Below, in pieces: positions 1 through 6,763 of a stretch of DNA of 64,000 nt. The translations under genes and the position numbers were made by a program. Positions within the stretch are counted from its first letter, which is position 1. Every line of letters starts with the position of its first letter. Below the pieces are notes generated by a model. The model was not told where the DNA came from. It saw only the letters and a program-made list of their open reading frames with translations, and made no database searches. This DNA is from Corynebacterium diphtheriae (GTDB taxonomy: Bacteria > Actinomycetota > Actinomycetes > Mycobacteriales > Mycobacteriaceae), in NCBI RefSeq assembly GCF_001457455.1, contig NZ_LN831026.1, positions 930,001 through 994,000 on the forward strand. The letters run 5' to 3'.

Positions 1-1
1 G

Positions 2-229
2 GACCTGACACGCCCGAACGTGTCCAACCACCTGACATGCTTGCGCGATTGTGGGATTGTCGTCTCCGAGCCAGAGGGGCGTCGGACACGATACGAGATC
101 GCCGATCCGCACCTGGCACAGGCACTGACAGCACTGGTCGATGCCACCCTGGCAGTAGACGAAGACGCCCCGTGCATCGATCCCGTCTGCACGCTTCCCG
201 GGTGCTACGCAGCTGGGGAGGACGCATGA
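2..229 (+). CDS. cmtR: CmtR-like ArsR/SmtB metal-sensing repressor, 5' end cut by the window
   Basis: This is the C-terminal part of a winged-helix metal sensor; the frame is open from base 2. It reads DLTRPNVSNHLTCLRDC, the DNA-recognition helix of ArsR/SmtB repressors, followed by the wing (EGRRTRYEIAD) and a Cys-rich tail (CIDPVC, PGC). In mycobacterial CmtR, two Cys in the recognition helix and one in the tail bind Cd(II) or Pb(II) and release the repressor. The equivalent CLRDC pair and tail Cys are present here. The stop overlaps the start of the cadmium transporter as ATGA, so the two are co-translated, and the protein probably represses its own operon. The first third of the gene lies outside the window. 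Confidence 0.85.
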   Translation, partial: DLTRPNVSNHLTCLRDCGIVVSEPEGRRTRYEIADPHLAQALTALVDATLAVDEDAPCIDPVCTLPGCYAAGEDA

Positions 230-828
230 TCCTCACCTCGGTCTTGCAGGCGATAGGCCTGTTCGCAGCTACCAACATCGACGACATCATCGTGCTCTCC
301 CTCTTCTTCGCGCGAGGGGCAGGCCAGCGCGGCACCACCGCCCGCATTCTGGCCGGCCAGTACCTCGGATTCGCGGGCATCCTCGTCGCCGCGATCCTTG
401 TGACCACCGGCGCCGGAGCATTTCTGCCCCCGGCAGCCATTCCATACTTTGGTCTCATCCCTCTGGGCCTCGGCCTCTGGGCCGCATGGCAGACCTGGCG
501 CGGAGACGATGACGACGATGACGACGAGGCCAAGGTTGCCGGCAAGAAGGTCGGCGTGGGGGCAGTCGCAGGCGTCACCTTTGCCAACGGTGGCGACAAC
601 ATCGGCGTCTACACCCCTGTATTCCTCAGCGTGGAACCTCTCGCAGTAGTCGCCTACTGCGTTATCTTCCTCGTGCTCGTTGCGGTGCTGGTGGCCCTGG
701 CAAAGTTCGTCGCCACCCGTCCCCCGATCGCGGAAGTGCTCGAACGCTGGGAGCACATCCTCTTTCCCATCGTTCTCATCGGACTCGGCATCGTGATCCT
801 CGTCAGCGGCGGAGCCTTCGGGCTCTGA
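226..828 (+). CDS. cadD: CadD-family cadmium resistance transporter
   Basis: This 200-residue membrane protein belongs to the CadD family, which exports or sequesters cadmium. Two pseudo-repeated halves are visible: an N-terminal segment with TNIDDIIVL (residues 16-24) and a second with ANGGDNIGVY (120-129), the conserved acidic signatures of the family, with about five or six hydrophobic segments. I chose the ATG at 226 because it overlaps the cmtR stop (ATGA) and gives the usual family length; upstream in-frame codons lie inside cmtR. A run of seven Asp then Glu (residues 94-101) sits in the loop between the halves and may attract metal. The local GC content is clearly above that of the core genes, which suggests transfer. 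Confidence 0.85.
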   Translation: MILTSVLQAIGLFAATNIDDIIVLSLFFARGAGQRGTTARILAGQYLGFAGILVAAILVTTGAGAFLPPAAIPYFGLIPLGLGLWAAWQTWRGDDDDDDDEAKVAGKKVGVGAVAGVTFANGGDNIGVYTPVFLSVEPLAVVAYCVIFLVLVAVLVALAKFVATRPPIAEVLERWEHILFPIVLIGLGIVILVSGGAFGL

Positions 829-1618
829 CGTAGCGGCAGCATTCCAAACGGCCTCGACTGGACGCACCCCTCTCGGCTCAGACCCCAACAACTACCCGCA
901 GCCAGTCCTGCGTGATCGCAGCAACAAGACCGCCATGGAGCGCTGCAAAACCCCGCCATCGAACGAACGAAGCACAGCCTCTGTGTGCAAGCGCCTCTAC
1001 GGTTCATCGAGTACACCCGATGGACAGCCGCTCTCAGGCCAAGGTGAGCACACCCATGGAGGCCCGGTGATCGCGGGCCAACCACCCCTGGCCTGAAAAC
1101 GACAAGACCGGCGCCCAAAAGATAAAAACCGAGATATCGGTTTGTCCACCTTGTCGCGACTGAACTGTCAACTATGTCGCGACTGATGACTTCACTTCGT
1201 ATCAACGACAGAGTCTGGTTCGGTGACCTCGTTCTGCATGTCTCGTGACACTGTTCCGGCTTTAGCTGTGTGTATGTCTCGATATATCGTACCGGTGGGC
1301 AGTTTACCGGCAAGAATTGCCCGAGATCCCGACGTCGGCTGTCTCGAGACATCATTCCTTCATGCTTAGCCATGGAAAAGGAAATAGAAACTCGGCCTAC
1401 AAAATCGGCAGTAACGCCAAAACAACACTGAGCTGGCAGTCGAGACCCGAGGCCGTGACGAGACGAACGACCCAGCGAACCCGAACGCCCCGCCATTGGC
1501 AGCGTAGCCCGACCAAGGCCACCGGCTGGTCCTCAAACAACGAGGAAGAAGCCCGTGGCCTAGAGATCGTGGGCGAGTGCCGAAATTGGTCCTAAAACGG
1601 CGCTGAGACGAAGAAAAA
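829..1618. other. Non-coding, repeat-rich remnant between cadD and the IS element
   Basis: About 790 bp with no gene I can recognise; open frames here on either strand show no family motifs. It holds an inverted repeat TCAGGCCA/TGGCCTGA (1034-1041, 1089-1096) enclosing GGCCCG/CGGGCC (1061-1066, 1074-1079), the dyad ACCGAGATATCGGT (1128-1141), a 12-bp direct repeat TGTCGCGACTGA (1152-1163 and 1175-1186), and three copies of TGTCTCG (1239, 1275, 1340), the last part of the palindrome TGTCTCGAGACA (1340-1351). I read it as decayed mobile-element or operator DNA; the origin is an inference. Confidence 0.5.
1152..1186. repeat. 12-bp direct repeat, possible old insertion-sequence end
   Basis: TGTCGCGACTGA occurs at 1152-1163 and again at 1175-1186, separated by 11 bp containing ACTGTCAACTA. 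Each copy contains the palindrome GTCGCGAC. The wording resembles terminal sequences of IS481-type elements in corynebacteria, but I cannot confirm this without a database comparison. Confidence 0.4.
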
Positions 1619-1662
1619 TGACCCCTCCTGAACTGAGCCTCGTTTTCCGGACTGGGTTAATT

Positions 1663-2520
1663 CTAAACGGTTAGGGTCTTTGCAAGGGTCTGGTTCCGAT
1701 ATTGCATCGGAGCCAGACCCTTGAATCGTTCTTGGAGTCGGTACGTGTTGTACCACAGTATGTAATCATCGATAGCTTGGCAGAGCTCATCGACACTGGT
1801 GAAAAACGCGCCGTAGTACATCTCTGATTTCAAGTGTCCGAAGAAATTTTCCATCACCGCGTTGTCGTAGCAATTGCCTTTGCGTGACATTGACTGCACA
1901 CCGCCAACGCTTTTAATCAGGGTGCGCCAGCTTGCGTGTTGGTACTGAAAGCCTTGGTCAGTGTGCACAATCAGTCCTTTACCCGGACTAAACATGGCAA
2001 TGGCATCGGCCAACGAGCGTGATGTGAGCTGAGTATTCGGTGACGTAGACAGAGTATGCGCCAAGATGGTTCGGTCAAACAGATCCATGACTGGCGACAG
2101 GTATACCTTGGTGCCGGCTACCCGGAACTCTGTGACGTCACTAACCCACACTTTGTTCGGTGCGTCTTGGATGAAGCGTCGGCCAAGCACGTTGTCAGCA
2201 ATGTGGCTGACAGTGCCACGGTAGGAGTTGTACTTCTTACGCCTGATCTTCGATACCAATCCTTGCTCGCGCATGAGCCTGCGAACCACCTTCTTGTTGA
2301 CGATCGTGTTGTTGTTGCGCAGCGCACGCCAGATACGGCGATAGCCAAACGTGGCGTTGGAGTCGTAAAAGATCGTCGTAATCTGTTCCTTGAGGTCGGC
2401 GTACTTGTCTGGCAGGTCAAAACGACGCTGGTGATCAAAAAAACGTTGACCTAGCCAGGCCAGAGACGGCAAGCAAGTCATCCAGGCGGTGATCGGACTT
2501 GAGGGTGATGATGGCCGCAA
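1663..2520 (-). CDS. IS3-family transposase, DDE catalytic part (OrfB-like)
   Basis: This is the integrase-fold half of the transposase. The catalytic triad is visible as WVSDVTEF (first Asp), VHTDQGFQY (second Asp) and NAVMENFFGHLKSE (Glu), with the HTH_21-type segment NATFGYRRIWRAL before it and the usual C-terminal YNTYRLQERFKGLAPMQYR. All catalytic residues are intact. The frame opens at a TTG at 2520, but the first 27 or so residues are the out-of-frame reading of the upstream part; real homology starts at about FFDHQRRFDLPDKY. Production of a full enzyme would need slippage at the 7-T tract, or the copy is inactive. The frame is +1 relative to the upstream part, not the -1 usual for programmed IS3 frameshifting. 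Confidence 0.85.
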   Translation of the reverse strand: MRPSSPSSPITAWMTCLPSLAWLGQRFFDHQRRFDLPDKYADLKEQITTIFYDSNATFGYRRIWRALRNNNTIVNKKVVRRLMREQGLVSKIRRKKYNSYRGTVSHIADNVLGRRFIQDAPNKVWVSDVTEFRVAGTKVYLSPVMDLFDRTILAHTLSTSPNTQLTSRSLADAIAMFSPGKGLIVHTDQGFQYQHASWRTLIKSVGGVQSMSRKGNCYDNAVMENFFGHLKSEMYYGAFFTSVDELCQAIDDYILWYNTYRLQERFKGLAPMQYRNQTLAKTLTV

Positions 2521-3007
2521 CTTTCAGCCTCGTCGTTGATCCCTCAAGTCCCTCAATTTTTTTTAGGTACGCCACTTCCGCCTTAAGAAGCTCATTTTCA
2601 CGCCGCAGCTTATCTTCTTCCGTCACCGGTGCAGGCCGAGCTGAGCCTTTAGGCCTGCCTTTGGGTTTCGGCCGTAAAGCATCAGGGCCACCTTTATTGA
2701 CCTGCCATACCCAATGGTTAATCAGGGCAGGCGACGACAAGCCATATTCCTTGGCAAGATCGGATTTCAATTCGCCAGCTTTATGGCGGCGAAGGATCTC
2801 CATTTTCGCATCGAAGGAGTACTGCCTCTTCGTTCGTTTGCTCACCAGACATAGTCTGCCATGTAACCGGAACCGGTCTTCGAGATGACGTACTTGCTCA
2901 CGCCTGACCCCGAGGCGGTTAGCCACTGCCCGCGAGCCGTAGCCTTCCTCGAATAGGTCGACTGCCAGCTCACGCTGAGCCTGACTGAGTTTACTGCGTG
3001 GATGCAT
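2435..3007 (-). CDS. IS3-family transposase, N-terminal part (HTH, OrfA-like)
   Basis: This is the DNA-binding half of the transposase. It has two helix-turn-helix segments (SQAQRELAVDLFEEGYGSRAVANRLGV region and KSDLAKEYGLSSPALINHW region), a basic stretch, and a leucine-zipper-like coiled coil (ENELLKAEVAYLKK). The frame continues through DDLLAVSGLARSTFF and then stops at TTT TTT TGA. The next expected residues (DHQRRFDLPDKY) appear in the neighbouring frame immediately after the 7-T tract (2437-2443, written as A on the plus strand). The protein therefore looks like the front of one continuous transposase interrupted by a single-base frame change. The ATG at 3007 is preferred; a GTG at 3022 is also possible. 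Confidence 0.8.
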   Translation of the reverse strand: MHPRSKLSQAQRELAVDLFEEGYGSRAVANRLGVRREQVRHLEDRFRLHGRLCLVSKRTKRQYSFDAKMEILRRHKAGELKSDLAKEYGLSSPALINHWVWQVNKGGPDALRPKPKGRPKGSARPAPVTEEDKLRRENELLKAEVAYLKKIEGLEGSTTRLKVAAIITLKSDHRLDDLLAVSGLARSTFF

Positions 3008-3177
3008 AGAGAAACTCCCCACAATCTGGTTTCTGATTTCTCAGTCCGGATTATGGGGAGCAGTTCATCCGAACGAACGGAGCGGGTCATTTTTGCGTTC
3101 GCGGCCGTTTTCTTTCGGCCGGCGCGGGGTTTTGTGAAAAGATTGGAACAGTTTCGTGAAACCCTCTATAAAAATTG

Positions 3178-3250
3178 TGTCCCCGACAAGATTCGAACTT
3201 GCGACCTTTGGTACCGGAAACCAATGCTCTATCCACTGAGCTACGGAGAC
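3178..3250 (-). tRNA. tRNA-Arg (anticodon CCG)
   Basis: Read on the minus strand, the 73-nt sequence folds into a cloverleaf: acceptor GTCTCCG/CGGGGAC with one G-U pair, D-arm with AGCTCAGTGGATAGAGC, anticodon stem TTGGT/ACCAA around loop TTCCGGT, T-loop TTCGAAT, and discriminator A. The anticodon is CCG, which reads Arg codon CGG. CCA is not encoded. The arginyl-tRNA synthetase gene lies further along at 8434. The 3' end of the tRNA faces the IS/cadmium patch, and tRNA 3' ends are common integration sites. Confidence 0.93.
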
Positions 3251-3293
3251 AGGCTGTGTTAAGCAGCGGGATTTATTTTAACCTATTTGGACG

Positions 3294-3342
3294 AAAAAAG
3301 CGACGCGGCTCAAAGCCAAGCAAGGAAAGACTTTGAGCCGCG
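3294..3342 (-). terminator. Terminator of the lut operon
   Basis: A perfect 12-bp stem, CGCGGCTCAAAG (3304-3315) with CTTTGAGCCGCG (3331-3342), follows lutC. On the minus strand it is followed by TCGCTTTTTT, a good intrinsic terminator that insulates lutABC from the tRNA gene. Confidence 0.85.
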
Positions 3343-3368
3343 CGGTTTATTTCGGCCTAAATTAGAAT

Positions 3369-3998
3369 TTAGCTGACGACTACGCAGATGAGGGTACGTG
3401 GGCCGTGCACACCTTCGACACGATTGAGCTCGATGTCTGAGGTTGCGGAAGGACCAGAAATCATCGTGTTAGGACGGGTGTGGTCGAGGCGGGAAACCAT
3501 CTCTGGAACGCCGTAGACAACGTTGTCCATGCGGACGATGCATACGTGGCAGTCTGGCACAAGAGTCAGGGCGCGGCGGCCACAGACTTCGTTGGAAACC
3601 AAGCAGATGGTGCCGGCTTGTGCGGAAGTCACGTGAGAGTCGGTTACAACTGCATCGACATCGTTGAGTGTGCGAGGATCAACGTCTGCGGAGTCTGGGG
3701 TAGCAGTGCCGTTGAAGCTTTCGAACAGTGCGGTGTCCAAGCCAGGCGCGAAACGAATGTCCTTAGCATCGCGATCATTGAGGATCTTAGCCACGGTATC
3801 GTTGAGCTCGGCGTCCGTGCACTCGACAACCTGCGCCTTGTAGTCTAGGAGGCGGTCGACGAGCAGCTCTTTGAGCTCCTCGCGTGGCATATCAGTGTTC
3901 GTGATGTATTCGCGGACAACTGGGTATGCTCCCTCAGGAGCCTTGGCTAGCTTGTTAGCGTTACGGATACGCTCGAGGATCTCGGTTTTGGCATCCAT
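3369..3998 (-). CDS. lutC: LutC/YkgG-family lactate utilization protein
   Basis: This 209-residue protein belongs to the LUD domain family (LutC/YkgG). It is the third part of the LutABC complex, which oxidises L-lactate to pyruvate. The family core is visible as [21 protein letters not shown] followed by the C-terminal [41 protein letters not shown] chose the ATG at 3998 because an AAGGAGA-type ribosome site lies just upstream, overlapping the end of lutB, whose stop is one base away; the frame remains open further upstream but that part lies within lutB. It is the last gene of the lutABC operon. Confidence 0.9.
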   Translation of the reverse strand: MDAKTEILERIRNANKLAKAPEGAYPVVREYITNTDMPREELKELLVDRLLDYKAQVVECTDAELNDTVAKILNDRDAKDIRFAPGLDTALFESFNGTATPDSADVDPRTLNDVDAVVTDSHVTSAQAGTICLVSNEVCGRRALTLVPDCHVCIVRMDNVVYGVPEMVSRLDHTRPNTMISGPSATSDIELNRVEGVHGPRTLICVVVS

Positions 3999-3999
3999 C

Positions 4000-5544
4000 T
4001 CAGTTCTCCTTCTTCTGGTTAACTTCTGGATTATTTGGGTGGATGCCGTCGCGGCGAGCGTCGGCAAGCAGCTGTTGTGCTTCCTCGGTTTCGAACCACT
4101 GGCGGAAGGACTTCTTTGGTGGGACTGCGGTGTCGCGAACGTCTGTCCAACCAGCCAAGAAGCTTGGCAGGTGGGTGATCTTGCCGTTTGAGCCGCCCAT
4201 GATGCGACCCATGAATACCATGCGAGTGATCATGTTCCACATGGTTGAGTTGCCCCATGCGAGCTGCATGGCGCCCATCATTGCTTTCTCAATCTTTGGA
4301 GCGTCGGTTTGAATCTTCTTGTGGCGCAGCTCGAGAAGGATGTCAGTGAATGGAATCTTCACTGGGCAAACCTCATTGCAGCGACCGCATAGGGAAGAAG
4401 CGTATGGCAGGTAAGCATTTGGATCATGCTTATCCTTGATACCGGTCATCTGTGGGGACAAGATGGCGCCGATAGGACCTGGGTAGGTCGAACCGTAAGC
4501 GTGGCCACCAGCGCGTTCGTAGACTGGGCATACGTTCAAACACGCAGAGCAACGGATGCACTTGAGTGCTTCGCGGCCGATCTCGTCGGAGAGTACTGCG
4601 GTACGGCCGTTATCAACGAGCACGATGTGGAAGTTCTTCGGGCCGTCGCCTTCGGTAACGCCGGACCAAGTGGAAACGTATGGTGCCTGGCGCTCGCCGG
4701 TGGAAGAACGTGGCAGCAGCTGCAAGAAGACCTCGAGGTCTTGGAAGGTTGGGATGATCTTCTCGATACCCATGACGGAGATCAGGGTTTCAGGAAGAGT
4801 CAGGCACATACGGCCGTTGCCTTCGGACTCCATGATGGTCACGGTGCCGGTTTCAGCGATACCGAAGTTGGCTCCTGAAATGGCAACCTTTGCCTTCATG
4901 AACTGCTCGCGTAGGAAGGAGCGGGATGCTTCTGCCAACTCTGCAGGTTCGGAAGAAAGGGAGTCGTCGGTGTTGGGCATTTCGCGAATGAAGATGTCGC
5001 GGATCTCGGCGCGGTTGCGGTGAATTGCCGGAACCAGAATGTGAGATGGCTTGTCTTTGCCTAGCTGAACGATAAGCTCAGCCAAGTCGGTTTCACGGGC
5101 GGAAATGCCGGCTTCGCGGAGGCGGTTGTTGAGGTCGATTTCCATGGTTGCCATGGACTTGATCTTGACAACGTTTTTCTCACCGGTTTCTTCAACCAGC
5201 TTGGTAACGATGTCGCCTGCTTCTTTGGCGTCGCGTGCCCAGTGGACGTGGCCACCGCGGGCAGTTACGGCTTCTTCGAACTGAACGAGGAGCTCGTCGA
5301 GACGCTGTCCGACATCGCGCTTAATACCGGAACCAGCTTCGCGGACTGCCTCCCAGTCAGGCATCTCGGCGGTGACGTTCAGACGCTTGGTGCGAATGGT
5401 GGTCGTTGCCTTGGTGAGGTTTCGGCGCTGGGTTGCATTGTATAGCTCATGGTGAGCGGCGTGGACGAAGTTCTCGTCACCGCGCAGCTGGCTGCGCTCC
5501 GATGCGCGTGGTGGCATCGCTGGGGTTCCAAGTGAAATACTCAC
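4000..5544 (-). CDS. lutB: LutB iron-sulfur lactate oxidation protein
   Basis: This protein of 514 residues combines an N-terminal LUD domain with a C-terminal pair of 4Fe-4S clusters. The clusters show as [12 protein letters not shown] (from about residue 329) and [10 protein letters not shown] (Cys at about 386). Together with LutA and LutC it oxidises L-lactate in the cytoplasm, passing electrons on, probably to the respiratory chain. The GTG start at 5544 overlaps the lutA stop as GTGA, implying translational coupling; an ATG nine codons downstream is an alternative. The first 30 or so residues are less conserved. It is the middle gene of the operon. Confidence 0.9.
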   Translation of the reverse strand: MSISLGTPAMPPRASERSQLRGDENFVHAAHHELYNATQRRNLTKATTTIRTKRLNVTAEMPDWEAVREAGSGIKRDVGQRLDELLVQFEEAVTARGGHVHWARDAKEAGDIVTKLVEETGEKNVVKIKSMATMEIDLNNRLREAGISARETDLAELIVQLGKDKPSHILVPAIHRNRAEIRDIFIREMPNTDDSLSSEPAELAEASRSFLREQFMKAKVAISGANFGIAETGTVTIMESEGNGRMCLTLPETLISVMGIEKIIPTFQDLEVFLQLLPRSSTGERQAPYVSTWSGVTEGDGPKNFHIVLVDNGRTAVLSDEIGREALKCIRCSACLNVCPVYERAGGHAYGSTYPGPIGAILSPQMTGIKDKHDPNAYLPYASSLCGRCNEVCPVKIPFTDILLELRHKKIQTDAPKIEKAMMGAMQLAWGNSTMWNMITRMVFMGRIMGGSNGKITHLPSFLAGWTDVRDTAVPPKKSFRQWFETEEAQQLLADARRDGIHPNNPEVNQKKEN

Positions 5545-6326
5545 AGCATGACCTCTCGGGAGTAAGCGGCAGTGGTCGGGGTCCAAGGATTTTCCTTGGT
5601 GGAGGCAAGAATCTCAGCCATGTGGATGGCACGGATTCCTACATGCTTGCGGGACAGGTTGCCTGCAATGTTCATCAAGCAAGAGGAGTCGCCACCGGTG
5701 ATGTACTCGGCTCCGGTCAGCTCAATGTTGCGGGTCTTGTCAGACACCATGGCAGCAGAGGTTTCTGCGTTCTTCAGGGAGAAGGTTCCGCCGAAGCCAC
5801 AGCACTCTTCTTTGTTTGGAAGCTCGATAAGTTCCATGCCGGCAACGTTTTGCAGTAGTCGGTATGGGCGGTCACCTAGGCCAATGAAGCGAAGGCCGTG
5901 GCAGGATGGGTGGTAAGTGACCTTGTGTGGGAAGAAAGCTCCGACGTCTTCAACGCCGGCAACATCGATCAAGAATTCCGACAGATCGAGGGACTTCTTT
6001 GCGGCGATGTGTGCACCATCTTTCAGTGCGGCGTTGCCGTAGCGGTCTGCGATGTGCTCGTGCTGTTCGCGCACGGCGCCTACGCAAGAACCGGAAGGTG
6101 CAACTACGTAGTCGATGGAATCGTCAGCGAATGCGTCCACGTAGTTCTTGATTAGTGGGATGGCTTCTTTTTGGTAGCCGGTGTTGACGTGCATCTGGCC
6201 GCAGCATGTCTGTCCCTTAGGGAATACGACTTCATAGCCGAGGCGGGAAAGCACGAGTGCGGTTGCTTTGGATGCATCGGGGAACATTGCGTCGCCGATA
6301 CAAGTGGAAAAGAGCGCAACTCTCAC
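5541..6326 (-). CDS. lutA: LutA cysteine-rich lactate oxidation protein
   Basis: This 261-residue protein has two CCG-type domains, as in heterodisulfide reductase subunit B and glycolate oxidase GlcF. The motifs are GQTCCGQMHVNTGY (near residue 40) with PSGSCVG, and EECCGFGGTFSLK with GGDSSCLMNIAG. It is the electron-transfer partner in LutABC-type L-lactate oxidation. Translation starts at a GTG (6326) about 10 nt after AAGGAG. It is the first gene of a leftward operon whose promoter lies in the region shared with lctP. Confidence 0.9.
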   Translation of the reverse strand: MRVALFSTCIGDAMFPDASKATALVLSRLGYEVVFPKGQTCCGQMHVNTGYQKEAIPLIKNYVDAFADDSIDYVVAPSGSCVGAVREQHEHIADRYGNAALKDGAHIAAKKSLDLSEFLIDVAGVEDVGAFFPHKVTYHPSCHGLRFIGLGDRPYRLLQNVAGMELIELPNKEECCGFGGTFSLKNAETSAAMVSDKTRNIELTGAEYITGGDSSCLMNIAGNLSRKHVGIRAIHMAEILASTKENPWTPTTAAYSREVML

Positions 6327-6763
6327 GGTACTTGCTCCTTGCTTTATGGATATGTGGCTTTGGTTCTTTTACTTCCACAGAATCGGAAGCGCGACATGCC
6401 ACTGGACATAACCAATCTTACTGATGAAACTAGAAAAACAAAGTGTGTAAGTGTGTCCTAACCTGCAGTTATTAACGAAACGTTTTTGTTTTCTAATTCC
6501 GGATTTCCGAACGGAAATGGGCATAGGGTGCGGATATGTAACAACAGACCTCCGATGACACCCAAATTGGAACAAGTAGCATGCTTCAACGTCGGTCTAA
6601 ATTGTGGTGATAAATACAAGGCGAAGGGGCAATTTTTGGACTATATGGTCCACCCAGACCCTGTGTTTGGAATCATAATCTTCCCCAAATATGACTTATG
6701 GGCTAAAAAAGCGCACAATAATCAGTGAACTTTTTGTCCCCCCAATGATGGGAGTTAAGCCTC
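6327..6763. promoter_or_regulatory. Divergent control region between lutABC and lctP
   Basis: This 437-bp stretch carries no recognisable gene and must hold promoters for lutA (leftward) and lctP (rightward). It contains a 16-bp palindrome, ATTTCCG-AA-CGGAAAT (6503-6518), near the middle, a plausible operator for coordinated lactate control. I did not find a site matching the TNGT-N3-ACNA motif of the C. glutamicum regulator LldR, and no regulator gene adjoins it. Confidence 0.5.

Larger units (their letters stand above)
1619..3089 (-). mobile_element. IS3-family insertion sequence (IS150-like organisation)
   Basis: The element carries a two-part IS3-type transposase read leftward. Both ends start TGACCC when read inward, and the same blocks follow in the same order (CTCC, TGAACTG, TCCGGACTG), with the right end about 11 bp longer. 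The five A residues just outside TGACCC also occur at both ends, giving an 11-bp match AAAAATGACCC. No target-site duplication is visible next to either choice of boundary. The right end is 88 bp from the tRNA-Arg gene. The exact boundaries are inferred from the inverted repeats. Confidence 0.75.

Noticed and set aside
654..1496. Long open frame on the minus strand across the cadD end and the non-coding region
   Set aside because: Its translation has no known motif, mixes Cys, Arg and Ser as expected from an out-of-frame GC-rich stretch, and overlaps cadD.
3100..3130. CGGCCG...CGGCCG hairpin between the IS element and the tRNA as the tRNA terminator
   Set aside because: The stem is present, but no T run follows on the tRNA strand, so the evidence for a terminator is too weak.
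6327..6763. LldR-type operator (TNGT-N3-ACNA) expected near lactate genes
   Set aside because: The nearest phrase, TGGTCCACCCA around 6647, fails at the second half-site, so it was not called.
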